Below, piece by piece: positions 50,489-61,559 of a stretch of DNA of 64,000 nt. The notes below the pieces were generated by a model. The model searched no databases, was not told the origin of the DNA, and saw only the letters and a list, made by a program, of their open reading frames with translations. The first letter of the stretch is position 1. Every line of letters begins with the position of its first letter. Origin of the DNA: Fragum whitleyi (Eukaryota > Mollusca > Bivalvia > Cardiida > Cardiidae); assembly GCA_948146395.1 (NCBI GenBank), contig OX411557.1, positions 39,015,689-39,079,688 of the forward strand, given 5' to 3'. The position numbers were made by a program, and so were the translations under genes.

Positions 50489-50744
50489 CTTAAATGACTT
50501 AGGCAGGTATACTTGCATTGAGCTATTTTCCCCGTGATAAAAAAAATAAAATATATTTGCACTTGATATCGTGCCGGAAGTGTTTTTATGTAACCAACCT
50601 TAAAATAGAGACTTTTTGAAACTAATATCATAGTCAAGTATTAAATAATCTAGTGAACTTTCTACCTTTCAAAGAAAGTTGTCTCAAATTATAAAACACA
50701 AAACGCTTGGTTTCAATTTAAGATGTGAAGATGGTATTTCTTGA

Positions 50745-51065
50745 TCTCATTGAAACTTAAAACCTTATCTCACAATACGAATACATGAAGCGGATACATA
50801 TTTCACATTATACATGAGTGTGAAAAGGTTTTTAGTCTCATACCTCCACGAAATCAACAACATTTTTTTTTATATCTTATAATTTGATTTCATGAAGCAG
50901 AGTTTTAAGATGTATCCAAAATGCAACCGATTTTTAGGGAACTATTTTGTGCGAAAGATTATTAAATGGAAGCGAACTCATTTTTATTTTCACTGAGGAA
51001 TAAAACCCATTTCTTCAGCCAGTCAAAATAATTATGGACACAGCTGAAATTTACAAGATGAATGC
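50745..51065. mobile_element. Repeat with a foldback end, copy 2
   Basis: The foldback arms are decayed (TGATCTCATTGAAACTTAAAAC against GTTTTTAGTCTCATACCTCC). The body with ACTATTTTGTGCGAAAG and ATTTTCACTGAGGAATAAAA matches the copies at 4738 and 61560. Confidence 0.65.
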
Positions 51066-51479
51066 TTTTTGATTGAATTAGGAATGGAGTTGTATAAGTG
51101 GAGTGTGTAGGGCGAGCTTTGAATGAAATTAAATGGATTTAATAGAATATGAATAATTTCGTTCAACTAGAATGAACTGATCGAAATTTATTACCCCCAC
51201 ACCTTTCTGAAAATGTACGTGCTTTTCTGATTTTGCTTCTTATAAGTCTAAGCGGAAGCTTATCTTTTACTTCTTTTTGTTATTTTTTGTGCGTAATGGC
51301 CCCTCGACATCAAAGATCATTTTTGGCACAAGTACTATAAACATAATAAATACCCACAGATAAGTTAAAATGCTATAATAATGTTGGTGCGATAAATGTT
51401 GGTAACAAAAATGTATATTAAATTTAAAAAAATGTGTTTAATATAACCTGAACACAAATCGAAATAAACTATGAAACAT

Positions 51480-52690
51480 GAGCCCTAAGGTTAGTCAATA
51501 GTTGATACTTCGTAAATTTGTCATTGTACATTTGAATATATATGAAGAAATTGATGTTAATGAACTAATGATAAAAAATAGTCCAGAGTGAGCACGAAGG
51601 TACATCGACTCTCCTCAGATCAGGAGCCACCCATTGTCAAATCTCCCCATTGGAAATTCAAAAAACTTTGGTAATTAAAGTGTAAAAGTAAACAAAAAAA
51701 TATTGTAAGTTAACTGTATATGTTAAAAAGGGTCGAGCAAATCAAAGGCAATTATAAAGGCCAATCTCTTTTACATAAGTAAAACGTAGAGTGCCAAACA
51801 GATCTTTGACACTGTAACCACCAAAATGTCTTGAACGAATTGGTTGAACGTCTGTGCAGTCTATCAAAATATGTTGTATAGAAAATCGGGCACTGCAAGA
51901 AATGCATTCTGGAGAATCAACCCTTGTAAAGAGCCATGAATGCGTAATGCGTGAATAACAGATTCGAAGACGAGCATTCATCACCTCCTCTCGGCGAACG
52001 GATCTTTAGGCCGATTACCATTCATCGAGGCTTAGTTTAATTGATTGACGTTAATTATGTCTATCTCCATCCACTGGGGCAGGAAAAATGAAATGATTTC
52101 CAAAATCGGCTTAAAATCAGCTTACACGATGCAATAACTTTTCACGCTTAACAGTGTGACTGATAAAATACAACCCTGTGGAGCTCTCCTGTATATAGGC
52201 TCCAGAAAGGATATTTCCAACCCGAACACGAAAAAAAACCCGCGCGGCCTCTTAGACAAAGCTTTGCAAATCATTTAATTTTCTCAAATAACCATACAAG
52301 ACGGTCATTTTCCCATTATTCAAGTGTCTTGCAAAGACAGCTGGGGCCCGTTTTACTAAATAACTTAAGAAAAAATTAATCGTAAGTCAAAATCAATAAT
52401 CGAATCTGGTGTTTTTATTCATTGGTGGGTTCTGCCTTGCAATATCTCATTGAAATAGTCTTTAGAAGACGATTCCAATGAGATGTTGCATGGCAGAATT
52501 CCATATCAAATTACTACTGTAGAAGCAACTTTAATTTTTGACTTACGCACAAAATGATCGTAAGATGTTTAGTAAAACGGGCCCCTGGTGAGCGCTAATG
52601 GGCAGTACTTGGATGGTTCGCTGTCGTCCTTTCCTGGCTTCCGCAATAGTCCTGAATGACTACATCCTCTCGCTTCAGAACTGTATGATA
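51480..52690 (-). pseudogene. LINE (Jockey/I-like) relic with RT and C-terminal fragments
   Basis: On the minus strand, pieces in order are GKDDSEPSKYCPLAL (52590-52640, RT), SCLCKTLE-stop-WENDRLVW (about 52270-52343), APQGCILSVTLLSVK (about 52150-52200, the PQG RT motif) and a C-terminal piece (51742-52000) with RLRICYSRITHSWLF, CISC and HILIDC, the Cys/His end of LINEs that carry RNase H. It ends KEIGLYNCL, followed by a putative 3' UTR. Stops, frame changes and deletions mark it as dead. A palindromic MITE splits the RT. Confidence 0.82.
52343..52585. mobile_element. Palindromic MITE inside the LINE relic (Harbinger-like)
   Basis: The 243-bp element has perfect 18-bp inverted ends GGGGCCCGTTTTACTAAA. 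The interior is also partly palindromic (CAATATCTCATTGRAA and its complement). Removing it joins RT motifs LALT and SCLCK in frame. A CTG trinucleotide may be the target duplication, in keeping with some PIF/Harbinger elements. Confidence 0.8.
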
Positions 52691-54580
52691 AGGTAGATTA
52701 ACTGTTCGAGTTTTAAATTAATCGGTCAAACACGATCCTTCGCTTCCTGTTTTGTCTCAACTGGGTCTATACATGAAACTCTACAAAGAGTTGATTGATT
52801 CATTAAACATTTATTTTAGTTGTGACTGTGCTTTTCTCAATCGAGAATTAATTTTAGTGGCATATATATATTAAGCTAAAATGCTAATCAATTAATTTAG
52901 ATTCAGCTTTATTCAATTCACAACTTTGATAAGGGAAGATAGTTAACCAAAGAAGATACATGCAAAAGATAAGGACTTATTACTTGTCCTACGTGTATAA
53001 CAAGCGCAACGTGTGAGAGTGCCTAAACTCGGCTTTTGAATCGAAAAATGTTTACATCTGCAGAGACAAGATTAACATGAATCTGACTCTCCGGTTACTC
53101 TAATAAGCTTTTTACAAGAACAATAGCGTGTATAATTCTGTATTTATGGCCAATTTTGAAGTCAGAATGTTAAATTGCAATTCTGAATGCAATAAAAATG
53201 TAGTTAATGCTTTAATTTACGGGGGCTTATTTGATCAGTCAAAGACCGATGACTGATTGTTATTTTGAGAAGCAGGGGTAGTTAACTTTGTGCGACTGTG
53301 CTTAAGCGCTTTGTTATTTTGAAACGAAATTTTTTACAAAATTTGCTAATGAAACGATATAACTTTAAACCTTTACAATGGAAACAATATCGCTCAGGAA
53401 GGTTGAAAACATTTACCAAAACTAAACTCTACGCTTCTTTAGTCCCTCGGTGAATTTTTGTATCTCGAATTTGCTCTGGTGTAAAATTTTCAACGGACAA
53501 GTGCCATGGAAAAAGATGTCTGCAAATAAAGCCCATATCGGACAGTTCGGAGATAGGAAAACAGTCCCCTGGAATTTCCCATCCCTGCAAATTAGCTGCT
53601 TTATTTACCAACAAGAGCTGTCTGAGGGCGTCAATATAAGAGTAATGAATCTTTGTATGGCTGTTGATGTAATGGTCACATAAGCATGTGGAAAAGTTTC
53701 CAAGCAAACGCTTCCAGTAGAAACAGAGGAATTGTAGATATACATTAGTTGCCCGTAAACACTTGACCAATATTTTTAAGTCCGCAAAGGGTTAAAATTC
53801 CACTGAATTCAGTATTGAGTAACAAATATTTGTCTAGGGGCTAATATTGTGGTCACAAAAACATGTAAAAGTTTGACAGTAATAGCTGTAGTAGATACAG
53901 AGATTTGAAAAATTTGCACTAAAGCCTTAACCAAAGTATTATTCCGACGCATAAGACGATGCCCGTGTGACCACAATAGCACCCTATGCTAGGAAAAGTG
54001 AAAAGTGAAGTACAAAATTCTGACCCTCTTTTTGTTTGCAAATTTAAAAAAAAATAGGCTGCAAAAAGAGTTATTTTCACCTCTGATCAAATCTAGATCT
54101 GCCGCTTGACCATGGATTATGGTGAATAGACCACGGGGAAAACATGATTTAGATTTAATGCATGACAATTTTAAAAATAGCAATTAAATTGACATTTTGT
54201 AGAACTTACGGTACATCAATCGTGGCAACCACATATAGTCGAGTAGAAAAATGAGTGTTCAATTATGTTGAATGCTACGATATTGATATTTTAAATATAA
54301 TAGCATGATGTCACTTTATAGAAAGAAGAAAAGAATGATTGAACTAGTCAGCTTTACACGTTTCAACCAATCTATTCGAAATCAATTTCCAATAAAAAAA
54401 TAGACTTTTCCTTTCTGAATTTTGAGGTCGATTTCCTTTTTTTGAACATTAGTGCTATTCAAGCAACAAAAGAGGGGTTTTCATTTAGTTCTAGTGTTGG
54501 AATACGTAAATACCTGCTATATCTAAAAGTTATTTTCGCAGGTTGAACTTACACACATTATGAGAGAATTTAAGTAGATT
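52691..54580. other. Intergenic stretch
   Basis: Apart from the doubtful frame at 53429-53770, no gene or repeat with clear borders is seen. An earlier, unrecognisable part of the LINE relic may extend into the left side. Confidence 0.4.
53429..53770 (-). CDS. Unrecognised open frame, possible exon
   Basis: This frame has 113 codons and its C-terminal half looks protein-like: NKAANLQGWEIPGDCFP, then MGFICRHLFPWHLSVENF, ending RGTKEA. A TTTGCAG acceptor-like site lies at about 53585-53595. I do not recognise a family. It could be a terminal exon of an unknown gene, part of a transposon, or chance. Confidence 0.25.
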   Translation of the reverse strand: MVKCLRATNVYLQFLCFYWKRLLGNFSTCLCDHYINSHTKIHYSYIDALRQLLLVNKAANLQGWEIPGDCFPISELSDMGFICRHLFPWHLSVENFTPEQIRDTKIHRGTKEA

Positions 54581-54584
54581 GGCC

Positions 54585-54655
54585 ATTAGCTCAGACAGTA
54601 GAGTACTTGACTAGTAAGCGAGAGATCCTGGGGTCGAGACTGGCGGGGTGTTTTT
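54585..54655 (+). repeat. tRNA-like sequence (SINE head or tRNA pseudogene)
   Basis: It contains TTAGCTCAGACAGTAGAGTA (A box) and GGGGTCGAGACT (B box), with an anticodon-like CTAGTAA loop and a 4-of-5 paired stem. The acceptor stem pairs poorly, so a functional tRNA is doubtful. Confidence 0.5.
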
Positions 54656-54780
54656 GTCCTATGTGGGATATTTGGCCACAATGTGGGTAGTGACAGCGAT
54701 GGTTAATATGACAAAGGGTTCATTCATGTAAAAGCTCCAAATAATAGTTGTGTTCTGAAATTCAAGGACTAACTTCCAAT

Positions 54781-55020
54781 TGAGCCAGTGCGTGAGATAT
54801 TCAACAATTTCAAATGTGCGCAAAGCAAAGACTCTAACCAGCCTGTGCATCCGCACAGTCTGGCCAGAGTCTTCACCATGCGTTTAGGAGATATATAAGG
54901 TCTCAAAGTATCTGTAGACAATTACATAAATTTATATTTACAGTATAAGGCTGTCTATGCTGCTCAATGTTAACATGTCACAATCATTTCAAATTGTTGG
55001 AAATGTCACGCATAGGCTCA
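54781..55020. mobile_element. MITE of the TGAGCC family, copy 3
   Basis: This 240-bp copy has ends TGAGCCAGTGCGTGA ... GTCACGCATAGGCTCA and the inner hairpin GACTCTAACCAGCC-TGTGC/GCACA-GTCTGGCCAGAGTC. Confidence 0.82.
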
Positions 55021-55080
55021 TTTAAGAGAGGTGAATGTCGGGAGTAAAACTCACAAATATTTATGAGAGAGCGCATGTAG

Positions 55081-55155
55081 GCGGCCAAGTAGCTCAGTCA
55101 GTAGATTACTCAACTTGTAAGTGAAAGGTCCCGGGGTTGAGCGCCGGACTGGCCG
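55081..55155 (+). repeat. tRNA-like sequence (SINE head or tRNA pseudogene)
   Basis: It contains GTAGCTCAGTCAGTAGATTA (A box) and GGGGTTGAGCGCC (B box), with GCGGCCA/TGGCCGC acceptor-like ends. The anticodon stem does not pair well. Confidence 0.5.
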
Positions 55156-55387
55156 CATTTTCCTCTCACATGTGGCTAATGTATTCTCATTTTTTATCAA
55201 TGTAACTTTGGTTTTACATTTTTATTTCAACAGTTCGACCTTTAGCGTTGATATCTCCAGCCAATTCATCTGCCCTGGCACTCTCCTAGAAAAAAAAAAA
55301 CACGTTTAATTTCTCATAGTAGGATTAGATAGTAGGATAGCATACCTCTCATTGATAAATCTCATAAATAATAAATTGATTGATAGA

Positions 55388-55632
55388 ATTGAGTTTTACG
55401 CCGCTTTCAACATTTTTTTCAATTATTTCGCGGCGTTCGCTGCACCTAACAATGGATTCCCGATATTTCTCTCACCAGTACTACCATACATTCTTTCTTA
55501 GCCTCCAGCTGCTATCTCACATAGGTTTACGATTATCAACTCATAGGTGAGAGACAAATAGTCGGGAGGAACGAGTGCCGCCGTCGGGGATCGAACCCGG
55601 GACCTCTACATTGACAGTGCGACGCGCTACCA
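55388..55632 (-). mobile_element. tRNA-derived SINE, minus strand, head truncated
   Basis: The body and most of the tRNA-like head are clear. The 5' end breaks off after GCGACGCGCTACC at 55632, before the acceptor stem is complete. Confidence 0.8.
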
Positions 55633-57239
55633 AACACCTGAAGGTAAATGATAATGACTATTTCCATATAAATTACTGCTGGAGTTCTTCATGTTTTTTT
55701 TTGTACATTTTTTCAATTATTATAAGCTGTTGACCCTTTAGGCAACAAGCCCAGTGGGCATTCAGTGGACTATCAAGAGAGAGTTTGTATTTGGATGTTA
55801 ACAATCCAACCACAACAGCGTGACATTCTTCAGTCTATACCTTTGAGACAAAAGACGAAAAGCTCCGCCTGAAAATTTTAATGATCAGTGTTGTCTATTT
55901 TCACAAAGCCTCTACTTTAAAGCGACCTATGGGCAGTCTATTGGTTAGTCGATAGAGAACCTGACTTTAATTCATCTGAAGTTTGGTAAAATGGGTTTAA
56001 TTCCAGGGCTGGCACACTAACTATTTGCCTTTCAGATAAGCCATCTAACTGAGGCCACGTTTGTCAGTGGCTTATATGAAGCATACTGAAGAGACATGAC
56101 CAATCTAAGCAGTCGTTTTGTCGTGAATCCTTTAGCTATCCCCAGTAATAACTGTCTTCTTTGGGGTATAGCTGATATTGATGGGCTAGGGCGAAACAGT
56201 GACAGTTGAAACTGTCGATATACATGTATTTATAGGCCGTTATAGTTGTTTTTGCACTGTGTCACGTTTCATTAATCAGACACTATCACACTGTACTTAA
56301 AAGCGATCTGTGAAAGTAACTAAATTACAAGTTCAAATTTAAATTGTCTCTTTTTGCAAATTTCAAGTATTTGAATAATCATTATACTTATTTGTGATTC
56401 ATGATATAGAGGACAATGAATGACTGGTCATCGAATACCGAATTTAGTAACCGAGTCATCTATAAACAGATAAAAACGAGGCTGCGTCGGGTTTTTATCT
56501 GTTTTTGGATGACAAGTTTAATTAATTCGGTATTCGATGGGCAAACATATTATATTCTATTTGTAATATGGCCCAAATTTTTGTGATATAACGAGAAGAT
56601 TACGGTATTTATTGATTCATTTTTCCGCGAAACATATAACTCCGTTTGCAAAAGGACGTCAGCAAATCCATTATGACATCATTTTCCTATTTAAAAAAAA
56701 GTTGTTCTTCGTTCTTAGCTCATTTGCAAAGTTATTCCACTAGTGTTATAACTCCAGTGTATTATCAAAAATATTCAACGAGGTTATTTCACTCCGGCGA
56801 CGTAGGTCATATTATAATTTCCATTAACTGTTTCTTTCTCCAAAATAGCGTTACTGCCTGCTGTATTGAAATTACCAAACACTCATTTAAACCATTCAAA
56901 GACCCTTCGAAATCACTTAAAATATTAGATTAGGGCCCGAGATTATAAAACTTTTCTTATTTTCAATTCAAACGTTTCTCAAATTTCAGTTTAAGATTGA
57001 AGCCGTAATTCTGTTTTATTTTTCATTTTAATGTATTAACATAAAAAATGATATTAATAAGTTGTTATAAATTACTTATTATTAATATTATCTGTTATTT
57101 TCATACATTTATTTTATTTTAAAAATAATATAGAAAATTGAGCCTGAACCTGAGAAAATTTTTTAACCTTGGGCCCAGGAAAAACATTTAAACTGAAGAT
57201 ACAATGTATCTAAAACAATCACGTTTTCACGGAAATATT
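55633..57239. other. Intergenic stretch upstream of the methyltransferase
   Basis: It contains a decayed tRNA-like piece at about 55925-56025 (GGTTAGTCGATAGAGAACC, GGGTTTAATTCCAGGGC) and the two-level inverted repeat at 56429. The frame at 56646-56933 is not recognised. Confidence 0.4.
56429..56539. repeat. Two-level inverted repeat
   Basis: Outer arms CATCGAATACCGAATT / AATTCGGTATTCGATG enclose inner arms AAACAGATAAAAAC / GTTTTTATCTGTTT, with the loop GAGGCTGCGTCGG. Spacer segments between the arms do not pair. It could fold into a cruciform or be a small foldback element. Confidence 0.8.
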
Positions 57240-57467
57240 TGAAAGTGTAAGCGTCTTATAGGGTCTAGAAAAATAGAAAGCTATGTATAGAACTGCATAT
57301 TTTATTAAAGGGAGATATACATGCTCATCCTGAACAAAATAAATATTTTGGATTGCCTCCCTTGTATTTCACTCAAAACTCACTCATTGCACTCATTCAA
57401 TTTCATTCCAAAACCATTCCCAAAATATTGACCGTGTCGATGTCACGATGCTATTTACTGTAAATTA
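57240..57467. mobile_element. Half copy of the palindromic MITE, upstream of the methyltransferase ATG
   Basis: It starts near GTGTAAGCGTCTTATAGG, holds GGGAGATATAC ... GATTGCCTCCC and ends GATGTCACGATGCTATTTACTG. It ends 134 bp before the ATG at 57601, so it may form part of the promoter or leader. Confidence 0.65.
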
Positions 57468-57600
57468 TTTATTAAAACCTGTACAATTATAAAATGTACT
57501 TATTCATAAACACGAATATTGTCACATACAGCGACGTGACTCTACAATTTTAAAAGTGGGGTATTTTTTGAATTATCATTTATCGGCCTGGATTTAGGAA

Positions 57601-57760
57601 ATGGACACGTACGTTGTCACTTCACACCTAGAAAATCATTTTGATTCGTGTGAATATATCGACAAAAACTACTGCATGTTTGATCCTCTTGACGATAAAA
57701 ATACACAACACCAGATGAGAAAGTTCATTATAGAAAGTCTCTACAAAATATATGAGGACG
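57601..57760 (+). CDS. NNMT/PNMT/TEMT-family methyltransferase, exon 1
   Basis: ATG at 57601 opens 53 codons plus one base, ending GAC G|GTAATT. It encodes SHLENHFDSCEYIDKNYCMF, then a helix, KFIIESLYKIYEDG. This matches the N-terminus of nicotinamide/indolethylamine N-methyltransferases (HFxPxDYLxxYYxF ... LKxLHKIF), where the tyrosines line the SAM and substrate site. The split Gly codon is completed exactly by exon 2. The flanking region 57240-57467 is half of a MITE. Confidence 0.85.
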
Positions 57761-58176
57761 GTAATTATAAGAAAAGTTTTATAGTATCGATCTCTTAATG
57801 CTGCATGCAAAGTTGTCTATTGTTGTCGTAATTATGGCCTGTTAGTTGGGGGTTTTTTTTCGATTTTTTTTTTTAGATTTTTTTTCGATTTTTTTTTTTT
57901 GTTTCTGTTTTTATTTTTTTTATTTTTTACTTACAAGTCAGGTCTTATTCTTTAGCAACCATATTATTTAATGAATGCACCACGATATAAGAACTGAGAA
58001 GAATTGGGATTATGTTTACTGACTTCTAATCGAAGGCAGTAAAACCTTAAACAGTTTTGTTTATAACCTTCGGCTTCGCTACAAATGACCCAACTTAAAA
58101 GGCCAGATTTTCATCGGATTCTTATTTTTTTTCTCAGATTCATTTTACAATTTTGTCAGGTTGCTCCCATGAATTG

Positions 58177-59195
58177 ATTTGTCTTTTGGCTGCAGCTAAC
58201 AAAGTCGTGAAATTGCCAAGGTGAATGATTTTGGAACGATTAAGGAATTAAATTGAATGAGTGTTTGGACCGAGTTTTGAGTGAATTTAATGGGAGGTAA
58301 TCCAATATTGCAAATTTTGTTCATGATGAACAAAATTAGCGATATTGATTACCTCCCTTTAATAAAATTCGCATACAAGTTCTATAGATGGCTTCCTATT
58401 TCTTCAAGAACCGATAAGACGCTTGCAATTTGAATTATGTCAGTGAAATCGCGATTTTTTCTCAATTCCAAGTTTATTTTGAATGACGTTGTTGATTCTA
58501 TATTTGTCAATGGGTTTGAGCGTTTTTGAGTGATTTGAGTGAGTGTTTGGAATGAATGAATGGAGCGCTGAGTGAGCGGTTAAGAATTGTTTTGATTGTG
58601 GCGAATGTCAATTTCACGATGCAACTAACTGTAAAAGCATTTGATCGTTACGAATTATGGGATTCATTTCATTCAACACTCAAGAATTTGTCTTTTGGCT
58701 GCAGCTAACAACGTCGTGAAATTGCCAAGGTGAATGATTTTGGAACGATTTAGGAATTTAATTGAATGAGTGTTTGGACCGAGTTTTGAGTGAATTTAAT
58801 GGGAGGTAATCCAATATTGCAAATTTTGTTCATGGTGAACAAAATTAGCGATATTGATTACCTCCCTTTAATAAAATTCGCATACAAGTTCTATTGATAG
58901 CTTCCTATTTCTTCAAGAACCGATTAGACGCTTGCAATTTGAATTATGTCAGTGAAATCGCGATTTTTTCTCAATTCCAAGTTTATTTTGAATGACGTTG
59001 TTGATTCTATATTTGTCAATGGGTTTGAGCGTTTTTGAGTGATTTGAGTGAGTGTTTGGAATGAATGAATGGAGCGCTGAGTGAGCGGTTAAGAATTGTT
59101 TTGATTGAGGCGAATGTCAATTTCACGATGCAACTAACTGTAAAAGCATTTGATCGTTACGAATTATGGGATTCATTTCTTTCAACACTCAAGAA
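58177..59195. mobile_element. Palindromic MITE duplicated in tandem (509-bp units)
   Basis: Two units (58177-58685, 58686-59195) are about 98% identical. Each contains a central hairpin from GGGAGGTAAT to ATTACCTCCC (58292-58357, 58801-58866) and runs from GTCGTGAAATTGCCA to GTCAATTTCACGATGCAACT, inverted ends of a MITE family also seen at 62756. It lies in the methyltransferase intron. Confidence 0.85.
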
Positions 59196-60179
59196 TGCAA
59201 AGCTATTTTCGTATCTCTACATATGGATTAGGGTAATTGTACAATTAAAATATTCTAAGATTCAAATCTTGTTATATGTCTAATTCATTGGTAATTGAGT
59301 GGGGTAAAGAGTTCTTATTAAGATTTTCTTAAAATTTTCTTCAAATTGATTCCTGTTTTTTTTTTTAATTTGTACTCGTTTCAAGCAAATAAATACGACC
59401 ACTCGATTTATAGGTGTATTTTCAAAACTGAGCTCCGACGTAGGCGCTGAGTCCATTACCATAGGTAAATCGGGTATAATTAAAAATCAAATGATAGGAA
59501 TTTAACCTGATCCCTTCACTGCAATTATGAAAGTACATGTTTGAGTGAACCTTTCGATTTATGACAAGCAATAATGCTGATTTAAAAGGTAAATTCTAAA
59601 CTTTCTGAATGCGTTATTCTAACCTGTTTTATCTATTTCGAACAAATGGCACGAGAATCTAACAGTAAAAAGTTGGTTTCACGGCTCACCGCGCAAAGTT
59701 TACATATACCGTGTCGCACTACACAGCGCTTAAGCAAAATTTACAATACAATACACTTTTGAACTTGTGTAAACCTGCATTAATGTGAAGATTTTTAGTG
59801 AAGTCGGCGTGTGAATTTTAAGTTATATGCTTAAATTGCACCAATTGCACGCTCTTAAACTTGCCTAGGTATATGTATATTTGTTTACGGTTTATTTTTA
59901 GTTTTATATTTACTATCTAGAAATCATTGCGAATATGCAAGCATCTTGTATGTATCCGTTTATCAATCAAACAAGCCAATCAAGTATTACAAATTTAGTT
60001 TTCGAATTACTGTTCTACCGTTAAGAACACAGACAATTACCTCAATCAAACGCAATTTAAAAAACACACGATCATTGCTCAAACCATACATTCAAAACGA
60101 TCCTTCAAACCATTCAAAAACGCCCAGAGCGTTCTAAAACGCTTCAAGATCATTCAAAACATTAAATATTTCTTGCAAT

Positions 60180-60425
60180 TCAATCAAATCATTCCACGAT
60201 TTTCATGGTTGGTGTAGGTTATAAAACCTGATTGGAAGGTCAAAGCACAAAAAAGAGATTTTTTAGAGGCTGGTAATAATTCATCGCTAATTTCGTCCAA
60301 CATGGACAAAATAAGCGATATGCATAACCTCCCTTAAATTCCACCAAATCTCGTTCTACTCACTCATTCAATATCATTATAAAATCAGAGCGGAAGCATC
60401 CAACTTGTCAATTTCACGCTGTTAA
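60180..60425. mobile_element. Decayed copy of the palindromic MITE
   Basis: It contains TCGCTAATTTCGTCCAACATG, GCATAACCTCCCTT and a right end GTCAATTTCACGCTGTTAA, related to 62756. The left half is poorly preserved. Confidence 0.55.
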
Positions 60426-60455
60426 TGATATATACATTACACCGTAACTATCAGC

Positions 60456-60607
60456 TGAGCCAGTGCATGACATTTCCAACAATTTCACATGTGCGCATAG
60501 TAAAGCATCTGGCCAGCCTATACATTTGCATTTTGTTTTCTTCATATTGCTCAACATCTCGATATCACGCACACATGAAATTGTTGGAAATGTCACGCAC
60601 AGGCTCA
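60456..60607. mobile_element. MITE of the TGAGCC family, short copy beside an exon
   Basis: This 152-bp copy has the longest clean ends: TGAGCCAGTGCATGACATTT and AAATGTCACGCACAGGCTCA, with AACAATTTC further in on both sides. The middle is shortened. Its right end is 15 bp before methyltransferase exon 2. Confidence 0.85.
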
Positions 60608-60622
60608 ATTGGTTTATTACAG

Positions 60623-60830
60623 GTTTCGTGAAAGGTGATAAGCTGCTAGACATTGGTTGTGGACCGGTGTGCTTTTCTCCGCTACCAGCATATCTGTGGA
60701 TCAAAGAAATTATACTTTGTGACAAAAGTCCTCAGAATATATCCATCCTGGAGAAATGGAAAGCCGGCGAAAACGCTCATCAAGAAAGTATTCTAAAATA
60801 CATGACCACAGTTGGCAGGGTCCATCAAGA
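60623..60830 (+). CDS. NNMT/PNMT/TEMT-family methyltransferase, exon 2 (SAM-binding motif I)
   Basis: This 208-nt exon lies between TTTATTACAG and GA|GTAAGATC. It encodes VKGDKLLDIGCGP (SAM motif I), then KEIILCDKSPQNISILEKW, corresponding to the NNMT segment with the ribose-binding Asp (EI-xx-DY-x-DQN-xx-LEKW). It ends mid-codon and the rest of the gene (some 150 residues in the family) is not visible before 64000. The enzyme type is cytosolic and SAM-dependent, methylating a small amine or pyridine; the substrate cannot be told. The acceptor lies only 15 bp past the end of a MITE. Confidence 0.87.
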
Positions 60831-61185
60831 GTAAGATCAAATTAGGATATTCGAAAGAGGTTACGTTTATGATGACGTCACTTATTGTGTCCCGCTCAGA
60901 TGACGTCAGAAATGGTGAATTGACCGAAAGCGGGGTAGAAGGTTTTGATATTTTCACTGGTTATGTGTAGTCTTTATCAAATGATTATTTCTGTTATTTC
61001 TAGATAATTCACTGAATAGTCTTAAAGAAAACAAGTTTTTTCATTGCAATTAAACATCTTTCTGCATAATCGTGATATTAGAGGAAAGATAATTGTATTA
61101 AAACCAATTACCATTTAAAAAACGTGTTACACATCCACCCTTAAACTTTCTGGTCAAAGTAATATACACACGCCTAAACAGAGCC

Positions 61186-61425
61186 GAAGTTATACCGCAG
61201 TTGTAGCGCGTCGGATTACCGCTGGTGGCAATCGCATTTTCCGATTTCTTGTTTTCCACAAAGGGTTGGTAATCGTAGACCTATGTGAGATAGCAGCTGG
61301 AGACTAGGAAAATATATAGTGGTAGTACTGATGTGAGAAATCCCAAGAATCCATTGTTGGGTGATCCAGCCGCCGCGATATTACTGAAAGATTGTTGTGA
61401 ACGGCTCAATACACCTATTAAACAA
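61186..61425 (+). mobile_element. tRNA-derived SINE, degenerate
   Basis: A damaged tRNA-like head with a deletion through the B box is followed by the family body (CTATGTGAGATAGCAGCTGGAG ... CCGCCGCGATAT). Confidence 0.75.
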
Positions 61426-61559
61426 ATAAACACTGCCTAAGCGAAGTCGACATTTGAATATCAAATGCACCGGAAAGTTATCAAAATTTATAACTTTTGC
61501 ACAATGGTAAGTTCAGGTAATGTACGCTCTATGAATTTTTACAAACTCCACCCTTTTGA

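Larger units (their letters stand above)
57761..60622 (+). other. Intron 1 of the methyltransferase gene
   Basis: This 2.86 kb intron is flanked by GTAATT and TTACAG. It holds a T-rich stretch (57850-57930), a 509-bp unit duplicated in tandem (58177-59195), half of a related palindromic element (about 60290-60425) and a short MITE (60456-60607). No other exon was recognised. Confidence 0.75.

Noticed and set aside
56646..56933. A 95-codon plus-strand frame upstream of the methyltransferase
   Set aside because: No domain or family resemblance, and no splice link to exon 1, which has its own start codon.
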